Shown here: positions 1 to 8,761 of the stretch, piece after piece
How the letters are laid out: every line of letters begins with the position of its first letter
Position numbering within the stretch: the stretch's first letter is position 1
Source of the DNA: Bordetella genomosp. 7
GTDB taxonomy: Bacteria > Pseudomonadota > Gammaproteobacteria > Burkholderiales > Burkholderiaceae_B
Assembly: GCF_002261265.1 (NCBI RefSeq)
Contig: NZ_NEVK01000001.1
Location: forward strand, 62,001-126,000
Length of the DNA stretch: 64,000 nucleotides
Reading direction: 5' to 3'
The notes under the pieces: generated by a model
What the model was told of the DNA's origin: nothing
Databases searched by the model: none
What the model saw: the letters and a program-made list of their open reading frames with translations, nothing else
Position numbers and translations under genes: made by a program

Positions 1-576
1 GCAGCGGACATGGCCGACGAGGCGCAAGTCGTGCAGCTGTTCCAGGCGGTAGACCGCGAGCTGGGGCGCGTAGACGCCCTGGTCAACAATGCGGGGGTGC
101 TGGAAACCCAGATGCGCGTAGAGGACATGGATGCGGCACGCGTCTCGCGCATCCTGGCCACCAACGTCGTAGGCGCGCTGGTCTGTTGCCGCGAGGCGGT
201 GCGCCGCATGGCCCCCCGGCACGGCGGCCGGGGCGGGGCGATCGTCAACGTGTCGTCGGTGGCCGCCCGCCTGGGCTCGCCGGGCGAATACGTCGACTAC
301 GCGGCGTCCAAGGGCGCGCTGGATACGCTGACCATCGGGCTGTCGAAAGAAGTGGCTGCCGACGGCATCCGCGTCAACGCGGTACGCCCGGGAACGATCT
401 ATACCGATATGCATGCCAGCGGCGGCGAGCCCGGCCGGGTTGATCGCCTGGCAAGCTCGATTCCGCTGCAGCGCGGCGGCACCGTCGACGAAGTGGCCGG
501 CGCCGTGATGTGGTTTTTCTCGGAAGAGGCCGGCTATACCACCGGCTCGTTCATCGAGGTGTCGGGCGGCAAGTAG
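1..576 (+). CDS. SDR-family oxidoreductase, 5' end cut by window edge
   Basis: The reading frame is open from base 1 and ends in TAG at 576, so only the C-terminal part (about 190 residues) of a roughly 250-residue short-chain dehydrogenase is visible. It shows the LVNNAG motif, the catalytic Ser in IVNVSS, and the YxxxK pair in YAASK. The N-terminal Rossmann glycine motif must lie upstream of the window. The C-terminal VSGGK ending is usual for classical FabG-like or glucose-dehydrogenase-like SDRs. These enzymes interconvert alcohols and ketones with NAD(P)H, but the substrate cannot be read from sequence. An internal ATG at 10 has no ribosome-binding site and is probably not the start. Confidence 0.9.
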   Translation, partial: AADMADEAQVVQLFQAVDRELGRVDALVNNAGVLETQMRVEDMDAARVSRILATNVVGALVCCREAVRRMAPRHGGRGGAIVNVSSVAARLGSPGEYVDYAASKGALDTLTIGLSKEVAADGIRVNAVRPGTIYTDMHASGGEPGRVDRLASSIPLQRGGTVDEVAGAVMWFFSEEAGYTTGSFIEVSGGK

Positions 577-594
577 CCCTGCGCCCCCCGCTGC

Positions 595-741
595 CTATCG
601 GCCGGTATTGGGGTAGTCGGGGCCCGCGTCATGAAAGCCGCCGGTGCTGTAAGGATTGACGGCGCCCGGGTGGGGCGGCCCCGCGCGGTGCGGGCCGTCG
701 GCGCAGGCGGCCAGGGTCAGCCAATGTAAACGAGATTTCAT
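595..741 (-). CDS. Small putative lipoprotein (48 aa)
   Basis: A 48-residue frame not overlapped by any larger gene starts at an ATG at 741, preceded by a strong ribosome-binding site (AGGAG, about 8 nt before the start). It begins MKSRLHWLTLAAC, which resembles a very short signal peptide with lipobox LAAC (Cys13). The remainder is rich in Gly, Pro, His and Asn with no hydrophobic segment, as expected of a small secreted or lipid-anchored peptide. It lies 51 nt downstream of trpC on the same strand, separated by a perfect palindrome, and could be read through from the trp genes or transcribed alone. No family was recognised. The hydrophobic stretch is short, so lipoprotein export is an inference. 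Confidence 0.45.
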   Translation of the reverse strand: MKSRLHWLTLAACADGPHRAGPPHPGAVNPYSTGGFHDAGPDYPNTGR

Positions 742-772
742 GATGGTCTCCTGAGAGTCCTTGGAGCGGGCT

Positions 773-792
773 GTCGTACGCCGGCGTACGAC
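773..792. repeat. Perfect 20-bp palindrome after trpC
   Basis: The 20 bases consist of GTCGTACGCC followed directly by its reverse complement GGCGTACGAC and abut the trpC stop codon. There is no U-run on either strand, so it is not a standard intrinsic terminator. It may be a protein-binding site or an mRNA 3'-end stabiliser. Confidence 0.5.
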
Positions 793-1581
793 TCACTCCA
801 TCAGCCGCGCCAGTTCCACTCCGGGATCGTCCGCACGCATGAACGCTTCGCCAACCAGGAAGGCGTCTACGTTGTGGCGCCGCATCAGTTGGACGTCTTC
901 CGGAGAAAGAATGCCGCTTTCGGTAATGACCCGCTTGCCGGCGGGGATCATGGGCAGCAGGTCCAGGGTGTTCTGCAAGCTGGTTTCAAAGGTGCGCAGA
1001 TTGCGGTTGTTGATGCCGAGCAAGGGCGTCTGCAGGCTGAGCGCGACGTCGAGTTCCTTGGCGTCGTGCACTTCCACAAGCACATCCATGCCCAGTTCAA
1101 ACGCGACGGCTTCCAGTTCGCGCAGGTGGGTGGGTGTCAGGGCGGCCACGATCAACAGCACGCAGTCGGCGCCCATGGCGCGCGCGGAGATGACCTGGTA
1201 GGGGTCGATGATGAAATCTTTGCGCAGCACGGGCAGCGGGCAAGCCGCGCGGGCGCGCCGCAGATTGTCGTGCGAGCCCTGGAAAAATTGCACGTCGGTC
1301 AGTACCGACAGGCACGCCGCGCCGTGCACCGCATAGGTGGCCGCGATGGCCGCCGGGTCGAAGTTTTCGCGCAGCACGCCCTTGGAGGGCGACGCTTTCT
1401 TGATTTCGGCAATGACGCCGGCCTTGCCCTGGGCGATCTTGTCTTCAATGGCCTGGGCAAAACCTCGCACGTCCTGGCGCGCCTGCGCCTCGCGCAGCAG
1501 CTCTGCTTCGCTGCGCATTTGGCGCGCGGTTGCGACTTCCTCAGCCTTGACGGCGAGAATCCTCGCGAGAATGTCGTTCAT
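793..1581 (-). CDS. trpC: Indole-3-glycerol-phosphate synthase TrpC
   Basis: This is the fifth-step enzyme of tryptophan synthesis, converting carboxyphenylamino-deoxyribulose phosphate to indole-3-glycerol phosphate in the cytoplasm. The 262-residue length fits the monofunctional (beta/alpha)8 enzyme. It carries [11 protein letters not shown] (residues about 58-68), [11 protein letters not shown] (about 119-129) and a C-terminal TESGI phosphate-site motif. There is no fused TrpF domain. The ATG at 1581 overlaps the trpD stop by four bases, indicating translational coupling in a trpG-trpD-trpC unit. Confidence 0.97.
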   Translation of the reverse strand: MNDILARILAVKAEEVATARQMRSEAELLREAQARQDVRGFAQAIEDKIAQGKAGVIAEIKKASPSKGVLRENFDPAAIAATYAVHGAACLSVLTDVQFFQGSHDNLRRARAACPLPVLRKDFIIDPYQVISARAMGADCVLLIVAALTPTHLRELEAVAFELGMDVLVEVHDAKELDVALSLQTPLLGINNRNLRTFETSLQNTLDLLPMIPAGKRVITESGILSPEDVQLMRRHNVDAFLVGEAFMRADDPGVELARLME

Positions 1582-2609
1582 TTCAGGAATTTCCGGGTAT
1601 ATGTGCAGAACTCTTCCAGCTTGGCTCGCGCCGCGCCGTTAGCAATCGTTTCAAAAGCCAATTTCAGGGCTTCGGCAATGGTGGGGGCCTTATTGCCGGC
1701 ATAAATGGCCAAGCCGGCATTGAAGCCGACGATGTCGCGGGCAACTCCGTCGACATTGTCCAACGCCTGGATGACAAGCTCGCGGGATTCTTCACGGTTG
1801 CTTACCTTGATGCCCCGATTAGACACCATTGCCAACCCATAGTCTTCGGGGTGGATTTCATATTCGCGCACTTCACCATCCTTGAGCTCTCCCACCATGG
1901 TGGAACCGCCCAGCGAAGCTTCGTCCATGCCATCTTTGCCATGCACCACCAACACGTGGCGCGACCCCAGGCGCTGCAAAACTCGTACCTGAATGCCGAC
2001 CAGGTCGGGGTGGAACACGCCCATCAGCTGGTTGGCCGCGTTGGCGGGGTTGGTGAGCGGCCCCAGGATATTGAAAATGGTACGCACGCCCAGCTCTTTG
2101 CGCACGGGCGCCACGTTCTTCATGGCGCTATGGTGCGCGGGGGCGAACATGAACCCGATACCGGTGGCCTGAATGCATTCGGCGACTTCGGCGGGGCTGA
2201 GCGCAAGGTTCGCGCCCAGGGCTTCCAGCACGTCGGCGCTGCCGGACGAGGAAGACGCGCTGCGGCCGCCATGCTTGGCGATCGGCACGCCTGCGGCCGC
2301 CGCCACGAACATGGCAGTGGTCGAAATATTGAAGGTATGGCTGCCGTCGCCGCCGGTGCCGCACATGTCGAGCAGGTCTTGCGGATTGGGCGTGACCACC
2401 GGGGTGGCGAACTCGCGCATGACCTGGGCGGCGGCGGTGATTTCGCCGACGGTTTCTTTCTTGACCCGCAACCCCATCAGCAGCGCGCTGGCAATCTGCG
2501 GCGACATTTCGCCGCGCATCAGCATGCGCATCAGGTGCAGCATTTCATCGTGGAAAATTTCGCGATGCTCGATGCAGCGCGTCAGGGCTTCGGTGGGCGA
2601 GATGGACAT
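1578..2609 (-). CDS. trpD: Anthranilate phosphoribosyltransferase TrpD
   Basis: It transfers the phosphoribosyl group of PRPP to anthranilate, the second committed step of tryptophan synthesis. The 343-residue protein has the glycine-rich PRPP loop [11 protein letters not shown] (residues about 84-94), NIST, and [15 protein letters not shown] (about 112-126), matching the family's KHGNRxxSSxSGSAD with Gly in place of Asn. It is monofunctional, unlike the enterobacterial TrpGD fusion. It begins 14 nt after trpG ends and overlaps trpC by four bases. Confidence 0.97.
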   Translation of the reverse strand: MSISPTEALTRCIEHREIFHDEMLHLMRMLMRGEMSPQIASALLMGLRVKKETVGEITAAAQVMREFATPVVTPNPQDLLDMCGTGGDGSHTFNISTTAMFVAAAAGVPIAKHGGRSASSSSGSADVLEALGANLALSPAEVAECIQATGIGFMFAPAHHSAMKNVAPVRKELGVRTIFNILGPLTNPANAANQLMGVFHPDLVGIQVRVLQRLGSRHVLVVHGKDGMDEASLGGSTMVGELKDGEVREYEIHPEDYGLAMVSNRGIKVSNREESRELVIQALDNVDGVARDIVGFNAGLAIYAGNKAPTIAEALKLAFETIANGAARAKLEEFCTYTRKFLK

Positions 2610-2623
2610 GGTGTCGGTTCCTT

Positions 2624-3196
2624 TTATTGGATGTTCAGGAAGTTGCGCAGCAGGTCATGCCCATGCTCGCTCAGCACGGACTCGGGGTGAAACTGTACGC
2701 CGTATACCGGCAGTGTCTTGTGGCGCACGCCCATGATGTCGCCATCGGGCGCGGCGGCGGTCACTTCCAGGCAGTCGGGCAGCGTATCGCGCGCGATCGT
2801 CAGCGAGTTGTAGCGAATGACGGTATATGGCGAGGGCAGCCCCGCGAAAATGTCGGTGCCCCGATGCGTGATCTGCACGGTCTTGCCGTGCATGATCTGG
2901 GGGGCCCGCACAATGTCGCCGCCGTAGGCCGCGCCGATGGCCTGGTGGCCCAGGCATACCCCCAGGATGGGCACCTGGCCGGCAAAACGCTGGATCAGGG
3001 CCACCGACACCCCGGCCTCGGCCGGTGAGCAGGGGCCCGGCGACACGCAGATGCGGTCGGGTCGCAGCGCGGCGATTTCGTCGAGCGTGATCTGGTCGTT
3101 GCGGGCGACCTGCACATCCTGCCCCAGCTCGCCAAAGTACTGCACCAAGTTGTACGTGAAGGAATCGTAGTTATCGATCATCAGCAATCTAGACAT
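2624..3196 (-). CDS. trpG: Anthranilate synthase glutaminase subunit TrpG
   Basis: This class I glutamine amidotransferase (190 residues) supplies ammonia to TrpE for conversion of chorismate to anthranilate; the same subunit often also serves p-aminobenzoate synthase. The oxyanion motif [10 protein letters not shown] lies near residues 53-62, the nucleophile is Cys81 in GVCLGHQ, and the His170/Glu172 pair is in QFHPES. An AGGA site lies 6 nt before the ATG. Its partner trpE is not adjacent but 3.8 kb away beyond pntAB, so trpGDC needs either its own promoter or long read-through antisense to pntAB. Confidence 0.96.
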   Translation of the reverse strand: MSRLLMIDNYDSFTYNLVQYFGELGQDVQVARNDQITLDEIAALRPDRICVSPGPCSPAEAGVSVALIQRFAGQVPILGVCLGHQAIGAAYGGDIVRAPQIMHGKTVQITHRGTDIFAGLPSPYTVIRYNSLTIARDTLPDCLEVTAAAPDGDIMGVRHKTLPVYGVQFHPESVLSEHGHDLLRNFLNIQ

Positions 3197-3332
3197 GGCG
3201 ATTCCTGTGCGTGGCAGCGAGCGGGAGTGTTTTGTTGTGGAATTTCAAGGGTTTGGGCGCGAGCGAACCCGCCCGGCGCCACCCTGGGAAGGGGCGATCA
3301 TGGGTGACTGCGGGGAACAAGAGTACGGGCAT
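3189..3332 (-). CDS. Possible upstream ORF coupled to trpG (47 aa)
   Basis: A 47-codon frame starts at ATG 3332, preceded by a perfect AAGGAG (3342-3347) with a 9-nt spacer, and stops at a TAG that lies inside the first codons of trpG (8-nt overlap). That layout is what a translationally coupled leader ORF would have. It has only one Trp codon (residue 18), so it is not an obvious Trp-sensing leader peptide, and its Pro/Arg-rich composition is unremarkable. Nothing similar was recognised. It may be a chance frame in GC-rich DNA. Confidence 0.3.
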   Translation of the reverse strand: MPVLLFPAVTHDRPFPGWRRAGSLAPKPLKFHNKTLPLAATHRNRHV

Positions 3333-3887
3333 TGGGCAGGTCTCCTTGGGTGTTGGAGCCGCCGTGCCGGAGTGCCATTCTGCTAAACCTTGCCTGCCGG
3401 TACGGCGGCAAGGTGCGGTTCGGGAACCGCAGCAACGTGCCGCTTCCTATTGGAAGCGCCACCACTTAGCAATATTGATCGATGTGATACGGGTCATGGC
3501 CGACCGGATGTTCGTTGGTTGCGGCAAGTTGCCACAAGTGAGGGGAATATTACCATGCGTGGCGCGCTCCGGCACATCCGGCCCTGCTCGAATGCATGCC
3601 GGTTTCCGCAGCGCGGAACGACTGCGCGCAAGTTGCCACGGGACTCGCAAGTTGCGTCATCATGCGCGATTTTGGTGCGCGGAAGCCTCATAAGCATGTA
3701 AGCTTCTGCTGCTGAACACAGTACGGCTGGCGTGTCGTTTCCGGCGATCCCGGAAGTCCCTGTCCGCAGTCATCGATCCACCGAAAATCAACAAAATACC
3801 AATCAACGTCGCATCCCATGCGGCATTGTGTGCATCGGCTCGCCTGTGGCAGTGGGCGATGCCATGCAATTCTTGAGGATGTTGTGT
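3333..3887. other. Intergenic region between trpG and pntA
   Basis: This is a long gap that must hold the divergent promoters of trpGDC (minus) and pntAB (plus). Visible structure includes a hairpin at 3388-3413 (CCTTGCC / GGCAAGG arms), a palindrome at 3415-3430 (GCGGTTC-GG-GAACCGC), and three direct repeats of GCAAGTTGC at 3524, 3628 and 3647, the first two extending to GCAAGTTGCCAC. The repeats lie upstream of pntA and could be operator sites. The frames across the gap lack ribosome-binding sites and recognisable domains, so no further gene is called. Confidence 0.5.
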
Positions 3888-5492
3888 ATGCAAGCTCAAT
3901 CGACACCGCAGGCGCAGCGCATCGGGATTCCGCGCGAAACCTTTGACGGGGAAAAGCGCGTCGCATCGGTGCCCGATGCCGTCGCGAAGCTGGTCAAGCT
4001 GGGGTTCCAGGTAGCGGTGGAATCCGGGGCGGGGGAAGCCGCCAATTTCAGCGACGACGCCTACCGGGAGGCGGGCGCCGAGATCATTGACGGGGCTGCC
4101 GCGCTGTGGAGCGCGTCCGACATCGTATTCAAGGTGCGCCCGCCCACCGCCGACGAAGTGTCGCTCATGCGCGAAGGTGGCATGCTGGTGGGCTTTATCT
4201 GGCCGGCCCAGAATCCGGAGCTGATGCAGCAGCTGGCCGCCAGGAAGGCGACGGTGCTGGCCATCGACAGCCTGCCGCGCACCTTGTCGCGCGCACAGAA
4301 AATGGACGCGCTGACCTCGATGGCAGGCGTCAGCGGTTACCGCGCCGTGATCGAGGCCGCCAACGCCTTCGGGCGCTACTTCAATGGGCAGATCACGGCG
4401 GCGGGCAAGGTTCCGCCGGCCAAAGTGTTTGTCGCCGGCGCCGGCGTGGCCGGGCTGGCCGCCATCGGCACGGCCGCGAACCTGGGCGCCATTGTGCGCG
4501 CCAACGATACGCGGGCCGAGGTCGCCGACCAGGTCAAGTCGCTGGGTGGCGAGTTCGTCAAGGTCGACTACGAAGAAGAAGGCTCGGGCGGCGGCGGGTA
4601 CGCCAAGGTCATGAGCGAGGGCTTCCAGGCGGCTCAGCGGGCGATGTATGCCGAGCAGGTCAAGGACGCCGACATCGTCATCACCACGGCGTTGATTCCC
4701 GGCAAGCCGGCCCCCAAGCTCATTACCGCAGACATGGTGCGCTCGATGCGCCCGGGCAGCGTGATCGTGGACATGGCCGGCGAGCAGGGCGGCAATTGCG
4801 AGCTTACCGTGCCGGGCGAGGCCGTGGTGCGCCATGGCGTGACCATCATCGGCTATACGGACCTGGCGTCGCGCCTTGCGAAGCAGTCGTCCACCCTTTA
4901 TGCCACCAACCTGCTGCGCCTGGCCGAAGAGCTGTGCAAGGCAAAGGATGGCGTGGCAGTGGTCAACATGGAAGACGACGCGATCCGCGGCCTGACCGTC
5001 ATCAACGCGGGCGAAGTCACCTGGCCCGCGCCGCCGCTGAAGCCCGCCGCGACCCCGCCGGCCAAGCCGGCCGCCGCGCCTGCGGCGAAGCCCGGCGGGC
5101 ATGGCCACGGCGCCACCGGGCCGCTGCCGGCCAAGGCGGTGGCGGGCATTTTCGCGGCAGCTGCCGTTGCCTTCTGGTTCATCGGCAGTTATGCGCCCGC
5201 CGCCTTCCTGGGCCATTTCACGGTATTCGTGCTGGCTTGCTTCATCGGATACATGGTGGTGTGGAACGTCACGCCCGCGCTGCATACCCCGCTGATGAGT
5301 GTGACCAACGCCATTTCCAGCATCATCGCCATCGGCGCGCTGGTGCAGATTGCATCGCCCGACGCGGGGCAGGCGGGCCGGCCCGACGAATTGATCCGCT
5401 GGCTGGCGTTCATTGCGCTGGTGCTCACAGCCGTCAATATGTTCGGCGGCTTCGCCGTCACCCGCCGCATGCTGGCCATGTTCCGTAAATAA
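3888..5492 (+). CDS. pntA: NAD(P) transhydrogenase subunit alpha PntA
   Basis: This subunit of the proton-translocating transhydrogenase couples hydride transfer between NADH and NADP+ to proton movement across the inner membrane. The 534-residue protein combines the soluble NAD(H)-binding domain I (from [17 protein letters not shown]; Rossmann segment [14 protein letters not shown]) with an Ala/Pro/Lys- and His/Gly-rich linker near residues 385-410. Four C-terminal transmembrane segments of domain II follow. It is therefore the unsplit, enterobacterial-type alpha chain. An ATG at 3732 in the same frame is possible, but the ATG at 3888 with GAGG 9 nt upstream gives the family N-terminus. pntB follows after 18 nt. 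Confidence 0.95.
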   Translation: MQAQSTPQAQRIGIPRETFDGEKRVASVPDAVAKLVKLGFQVAVESGAGEAANFSDDAYREAGAEIIDGAAALWSASDIVFKVRPPTADEVSLMREGGMLVGFIWPAQNPELMQQLAARKATVLAIDSLPRTLSRAQKMDALTSMAGVSGYRAVIEAANAFGRYFNGQITAAGKVPPAKVFVAGAGVAGLAAIGTAANLGAIVRANDTRAEVADQVKSLGGEFVKVDYEEEGSGGGGYAKVMSEGFQAAQRAMYAEQVKDADIVITTALIPGKPAPKLITADMVRSMRPGSVIVDMAGEQGGNCELTVPGEAVVRHGVTIIGYTDLASRLAKQSSTLYATNLLRLAEELCKAKDGVAVVNMEDDAIRGLTVINAGEVTWPAPPLKPAATPPAKPAAAPAAKPGGHGHGATGPLPAKAVAGIFAAAAVAFWFIGSYAPAAFLGHFTVFVLACFIGYMVVWNVTPALHTPLMSVTNAISSIIAIGALVQIASPDAGQAGRPDELIRWLAFIALVLTAVNMFGGFAVTRRMLAMFRK

Positions 5493-5510
5493 TAAGTAGA
5501 GAAGAACATC

Positions 5511-6920
5511 ATGTCCCAAAGTCTTGCTACGGTGGCGTACCTGGGCGCCGCCATCTTGTTCATCCTGAGCCTGGGAGGGCTGTCCAACCCCGAGACCTCG
5601 CGGCGCGGAAACTGGTTCGGTATTTTCGGCATGGCCCTGGCCGTGCTGGCCACGGTGTTCGGGCCTCGTGTCGATGCATCGGGCATTGCCTGGATCGTGG
5701 CAGCGTTGGTCATAGGCGGCGCCATAGGCCTGTACGCCGCCCGGATCGTCAAAATGACCCAGATGCCGGAACTGGTGGCCCTGATGCACAGCCTGGTGGG
5801 TCTGGCCGCCTGCCTGGTGGGGTTTGCCAGCTACGTCGATACCTCGTTGCAGCTCCAGGGCGCCGAGAAAGTCATCCACGAAATCGAGATCTATGTCGGC
5901 ATCCTGATCGGCGCGGTAACGTTCTCGGGTTCGCTGATCGCTTTCGGCAAGCTCAATGGCCGCATCGGCGGCAGGCCGCTGCTGCTTCCGGCGCGCCATT
6001 GGCTGAACCTGGCCGCGCTGCTGGTGGTGATCTGGTTCGGGCGTGAGTTCATTCGCGCCGATTCGGTGGCCGACGGCATGGTGCCCCTGCTGGTAATGAC
6101 GGCAATCGCCCTGTTGTTCGGCGTGCACATGGTCATGGCCATCGGCGGCGCCGACATGCCGGTGGTGGTGTCCATGCTCAACAGTTATTCGGGCTGGGCG
6201 GCGGCCGCCACCGGATTCATGCTGAGCAATGACTTGCTCATCGTCACGGGGGCGCTGGTCGGTTCTTCGGGCGCGATTCTGTCGTACATCATGTGCACCG
6301 CGATGAACCGCAATTTCATCAGCGTGATCGCCGGCGGCTTCGGGTCGGGCGCTTCGTCCGCCAAAAAGGGCGATGCGGCCGAGCAACAGGGTGAAGTCAC
6401 CCCCATCGGCGCCGCCGAAACCGCCGAGATGCTGCGCGAGGCCAAGAGCGTGGTGATCGTGCCGGGCTACGGCATGGCGGTGGCGCAGGCCCAGCACACC
6501 GTCAACGACATTACCCGCACGCTGCGCGAAAAAGGCGTCGATGTCCGCTTCGCCATCCATCCGGTGGCCGGCCGCATGCCGGGGCACATGAACGTGCTGC
6601 TGGCCGAAGCCAAGGTTCCGTACGACATCGTGATGGAAATGGACGAGATCAACGACGATTTCCCCGATACCGATGTGGCCATCGTTATCGGCGCCAACGA
6701 CATCGTCAACCCCGCCGCGCAAGAAGACCCGGGCAGCCCTATTGCCGGCATGCCGGTGCTTGAAGTGTGGCGCGCCCGCAATTCCATCGTGATGAAGCGG
6801 TCCATGGCGTCGGGGTATGCCGGGGTGGACAACCCGCTGTTCTACAAAGAGAACAACCGCATGTTGTTCGGCGACGCCAAGCAGATGCTGGACGAAGTGC
6901 TGGGCGCCCTGAAGGCGTAA
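5511..6920 (+). CDS. pntB: NAD(P) transhydrogenase subunit beta PntB
   Basis: This is the membrane plus NADP(H)-binding subunit of the transhydrogenase. The first 270 or so residues are a run of hydrophobic helices (domain II). They are followed by a short charged linker and domain III, with [34 protein letters not shown] and [10 protein letters not shown], the NADP-binding signature. The 469-residue length is typical. It is co-transcribed with pntA and converges on trpE, with a strong hairpin in the 60-nt gap. Confidence 0.96.
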   Translation: MSQSLATVAYLGAAILFILSLGGLSNPETSRRGNWFGIFGMALAVLATVFGPRVDASGIAWIVAALVIGGAIGLYAARIVKMTQMPELVALMHSLVGLAACLVGFASYVDTSLQLQGAEKVIHEIEIYVGILIGAVTFSGSLIAFGKLNGRIGGRPLLLPARHWLNLAALLVVIWFGREFIRADSVADGMVPLLVMTAIALLFGVHMVMAIGGADMPVVVSMLNSYSGWAAAATGFMLSNDLLIVTGALVGSSGAILSYIMCTAMNRNFISVIAGGFGSGASSAKKGDAAEQQGEVTPIGAAETAEMLREAKSVVIVPGYGMAVAQAQHTVNDITRTLREKGVDVRFAIHPVAGRMPGHMNVLLAEAKVPYDIVMEMDEINDDFPDTDVAIVIGANDIVNPAAQEDPGSPIAGMPVLEVWRARNSIVMKRSMASGYAGVDNPLFYKENNRMLFGDAKQMLDEVLGALKA

Positions 6921-6924
6921 CGAA

Positions 6925-6967
6925 GGCGCTCGCGCCTGCCGCCACCGTGCGGCGGCAGGCGAGCGCC
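6925..6967. terminator. Hairpin between convergent pntB and trpE
   Basis: Arms GGCGCTCG-c-GCCTGCCGCC and GGCGGCAGGCGAGCGCC form a roughly 17-bp stem with one bulge in the gap between two convergent genes. Neither strand has a clear U-run, so Rho-independent termination is uncertain. It could act as a bidirectional transcription barrier or mRNA end protector. Confidence 0.5.
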
Positions 6968-6980
6968 CGCACGCGCCGCG

Positions 6981-8501
6981 TCAGATGGGCTCGTCAAGCC
7001 CGTGCTGCACCTGTTCGGCGGCGCGCAGCACGGCGCGGGCCTTGGCCTCGGTTTCGGCCCATTCGAGCTCGGGGTCGGAATCCGCCACAATGCCCGCGGC
7101 CGCCTGCACGTATAGCGTGCCATCCTTGATGACACCCGTACGGATGGCGATTGCCACGTCCATTTCGCCGCCGTAGCTCAGGTAGCCGGCCGCGCCGCCG
7201 TAGATGCCGCGGCGCACCGGCTCGAGTTCGTCGATGATTTCCATGGCGCGCACCTTGGGCGCGCCTGTGAGCGTGCCGGCAGGGAAGGCGGCGCGCAGCA
7301 CGTCCATGCTGCTCATGCCCGGGTTCAGGGCGCCGGTCACGTTGGACACCAGATGCATGACGTGCGAATAGCGTTCGATCGTCATGGTGTCGGTGACCTT
7401 TACCGAGCCCACTTCGGCCACCCGGCCCACGTCGTTGCGCGCCAGGTCTATCAGCATGACGTGTTCGGCGATTTCTTTCGGATCCGCGCGCAGCTCTTCG
7501 GCAAGCGCCAGGTCTTGTTCCGGGGTGGCGCCGCGCTTGCGCGTGCCGGCCAGCGGACGAATGGTGATCTGCGATTTGGGCGTGCCGTTGTCGCTGACCT
7601 GTTCCTGCCGCACCAGGATCTCGGGCGACGCGCCCACCACCTGGAAGTCGCCGAAGTTCCAGAAATACATATAGGGCGACGGGTTCAGCGAGCGCAGCGC
7701 GCGGTACAGCGACAGCGGCGAGTCGCGGAACGGCTTGGCGATCACCTGGCCGACCTGGACCTGCATCAGGTCGCCCGCCGCGATGTATTCCTTGGCGCGG
7801 CGCACGGCGGCCAGGTAGTCTTCCTTTTTGAAGTCGCGCCGTTCTTCGGTCTGCATGCTGGCGTGGCTGTAGGGAATGTCCACGGGGCGACGCAGTTTGG
7901 CGCGCAGATCCAGCAGGCGCTGCTGCGCGCGGCTATAGGCCTCGGGCTGCGAGGGGTCGGCATACACCATCAGGTAGGTGCGGCCGGCCAGGTTGTCGAC
8001 GATCACAAGTTCATCGACGTGCATCAGCATGATGTCGGGCGTGCCGCCCTGCATGCCGGCCGGAAACGGCTTGGTGGCCGGGCCCAGTCGCGGTTCGATG
8101 TGGCGCACCGTGTCGTAGCCGAAGTAACCGGCCAGGCCGCCGCAAAACCGGGGCATGCCGGGGCGCACGGCTACCTTGAAGCGGCCCTGGTACTGCTCGA
8201 TGAAAGCGAGCGGATCGCCCTGGTTCGTCTCGATTACCTGCCCGTCGCGCAACACTTCGGTGGTGGTGCCTTCGGCCCGGATCACAGTGCGCGCCGGCAG
8301 GCCGATGAACGAATACCGTCCGAAGCGCTCGCCGCCGACCACCGATTCCATCAGGCAGCTCATGCGCCCGCCCTGCGCGCCGCTGTGGGCCAGTTTCAGA
8401 TAGATGGCCAGCGGCGTATCCAGATCGGCGTAGGTTTCGGCCACCAGCGGAATGCGGTTGTATCCCTGTGCTGCCAGTGCTTTGAATTCAATTTCGGTCA
8501 T
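6981..8501 (-). CDS. trpE: Anthranilate synthase component I TrpE
   Basis: TrpE (506 residues) makes anthranilate from chorismate with ammonia from TrpG and is the usual point of feedback inhibition by tryptophan. The N-terminal allosteric region contains MESVVGGERFGRYSFIG, the counterpart of the LLES Trp-binding motif. The chorismate-utilising domain has IRPLAGTRKRG, ELRADPKEIAEHVMLIDLAR and the C-terminal GAPKVRAMEIIDELEPVRRG block. The gene is preceded by a leader peptide and attenuator, so transcription is expected to respond to charged tRNA-Trp. It is not followed by trpG, as it would be in a contiguous trpEGDC operon. Confidence 0.97.
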   Translation of the reverse strand: MTEIEFKALAAQGYNRIPLVAETYADLDTPLAIYLKLAHSGAQGGRMSCLMESVVGGERFGRYSFIGLPARTVIRAEGTTTEVLRDGQVIETNQGDPLAFIEQYQGRFKVAVRPGMPRFCGGLAGYFGYDTVRHIEPRLGPATKPFPAGMQGGTPDIMLMHVDELVIVDNLAGRTYLMVYADPSQPEAYSRAQQRLLDLRAKLRRPVDIPYSHASMQTEERRDFKKEDYLAAVRRAKEYIAAGDLMQVQVGQVIAKPFRDSPLSLYRALRSLNPSPYMYFWNFGDFQVVGASPEILVRQEQVSDNGTPKSQITIRPLAGTRKRGATPEQDLALAEELRADPKEIAEHVMLIDLARNDVGRVAEVGSVKVTDTMTIERYSHVMHLVSNVTGALNPGMSSMDVLRAAFPAGTLTGAPKVRAMEIIDELEPVRRGIYGGAAGYLSYGGEMDVAIAIRTGVIKDGTLYVQAAAGIVADSDPELEWAETEAKARAVLRAAEQVQHGLDEPI

Positions 8502-8545
8502 GGGGGTCTCGCAGGTTTCTTGGGGGCTACGGGCCGGGCACGCAA

Positions 8546-8579
8546 CAAAAAAGCCCGGTCCAGTGATGGGTCCGGGCTT
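8546..8579 (-). terminator. trp attenuator (intrinsic terminator before trpE)
   Basis: On the minus strand, arms AAGCCCGGACC and GGACCGGGCTT flank a short ATCACT-containing loop and run straight into six U residues, a textbook intrinsic terminator. It lies 63 nt after the trpL stop and 45 nt before the trpE start, the position of a trp attenuator. A perfect 7-nt complement exists between the Trp codons of trpL (GGCGCTG, 8670-8676) and CAGCGCC (8581-8587) just 5' of the terminator, a possible alternative pairing. Confidence 0.88.
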
Positions 8580-8641
8580 AGGCGCTGTGTTCGTACAGCT
8601 TCGGCACTAGTCGGCAAACGCGTCCAGGGCCGGGAAGGGAA

Positions 8642-8716
8642 TCATCGCCACCCGGAAGACCAACGCCACCAGCGCCACGCGGCGCTGTGCTGGAAGGTCT
8701 TGGGGCAGGCGATCAT
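8642..8716 (-). CDS. trpL: trp operon leader peptide TrpL (24 aa)
   Basis: A 24-codon frame (ATG at 8716, TGA at 8642) contains five Trp codons, four within six residues: W14, W16, W17 and W19 in the stretch AAWRWWRWSS, plus W23. It sits directly upstream of an intrinsic terminator and trpE. Ribosome stalling on these codons when charged tRNA-Trp is scarce would favour the antiterminated leader; in excess tryptophan the terminator forms. No strong Shine-Dalgarno sequence is visible before this ATG, so the exact start is the weakest part of the call. It lies 45 nt downstream of gph, so attenuation may act on transcripts coming from rpe-gph. Confidence 0.85.
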   Translation of the reverse strand: MIACPKTFQHSAAWRWWRWSSGWR

Positions 8717-8761
8717 TGATGAGAAAAATCTGCTTGTTGCGCTGGAGGCAAAGCGCCGGGA

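Noticed and set aside
3211-3693. 160-aa frame between trpG and pntA
   Set aside because: No ribosome-binding site, no recognisable domain, and a composition expected from a shadow frame in GC-rich intergenic DNA.
3660-6722. 1020-aa His/Gly/Arg-rich frame antisense to pntAB
   Set aside because: It mirrors the codon pattern of the well-identified pntA and pntB genes on the other strand and has no protein family features.
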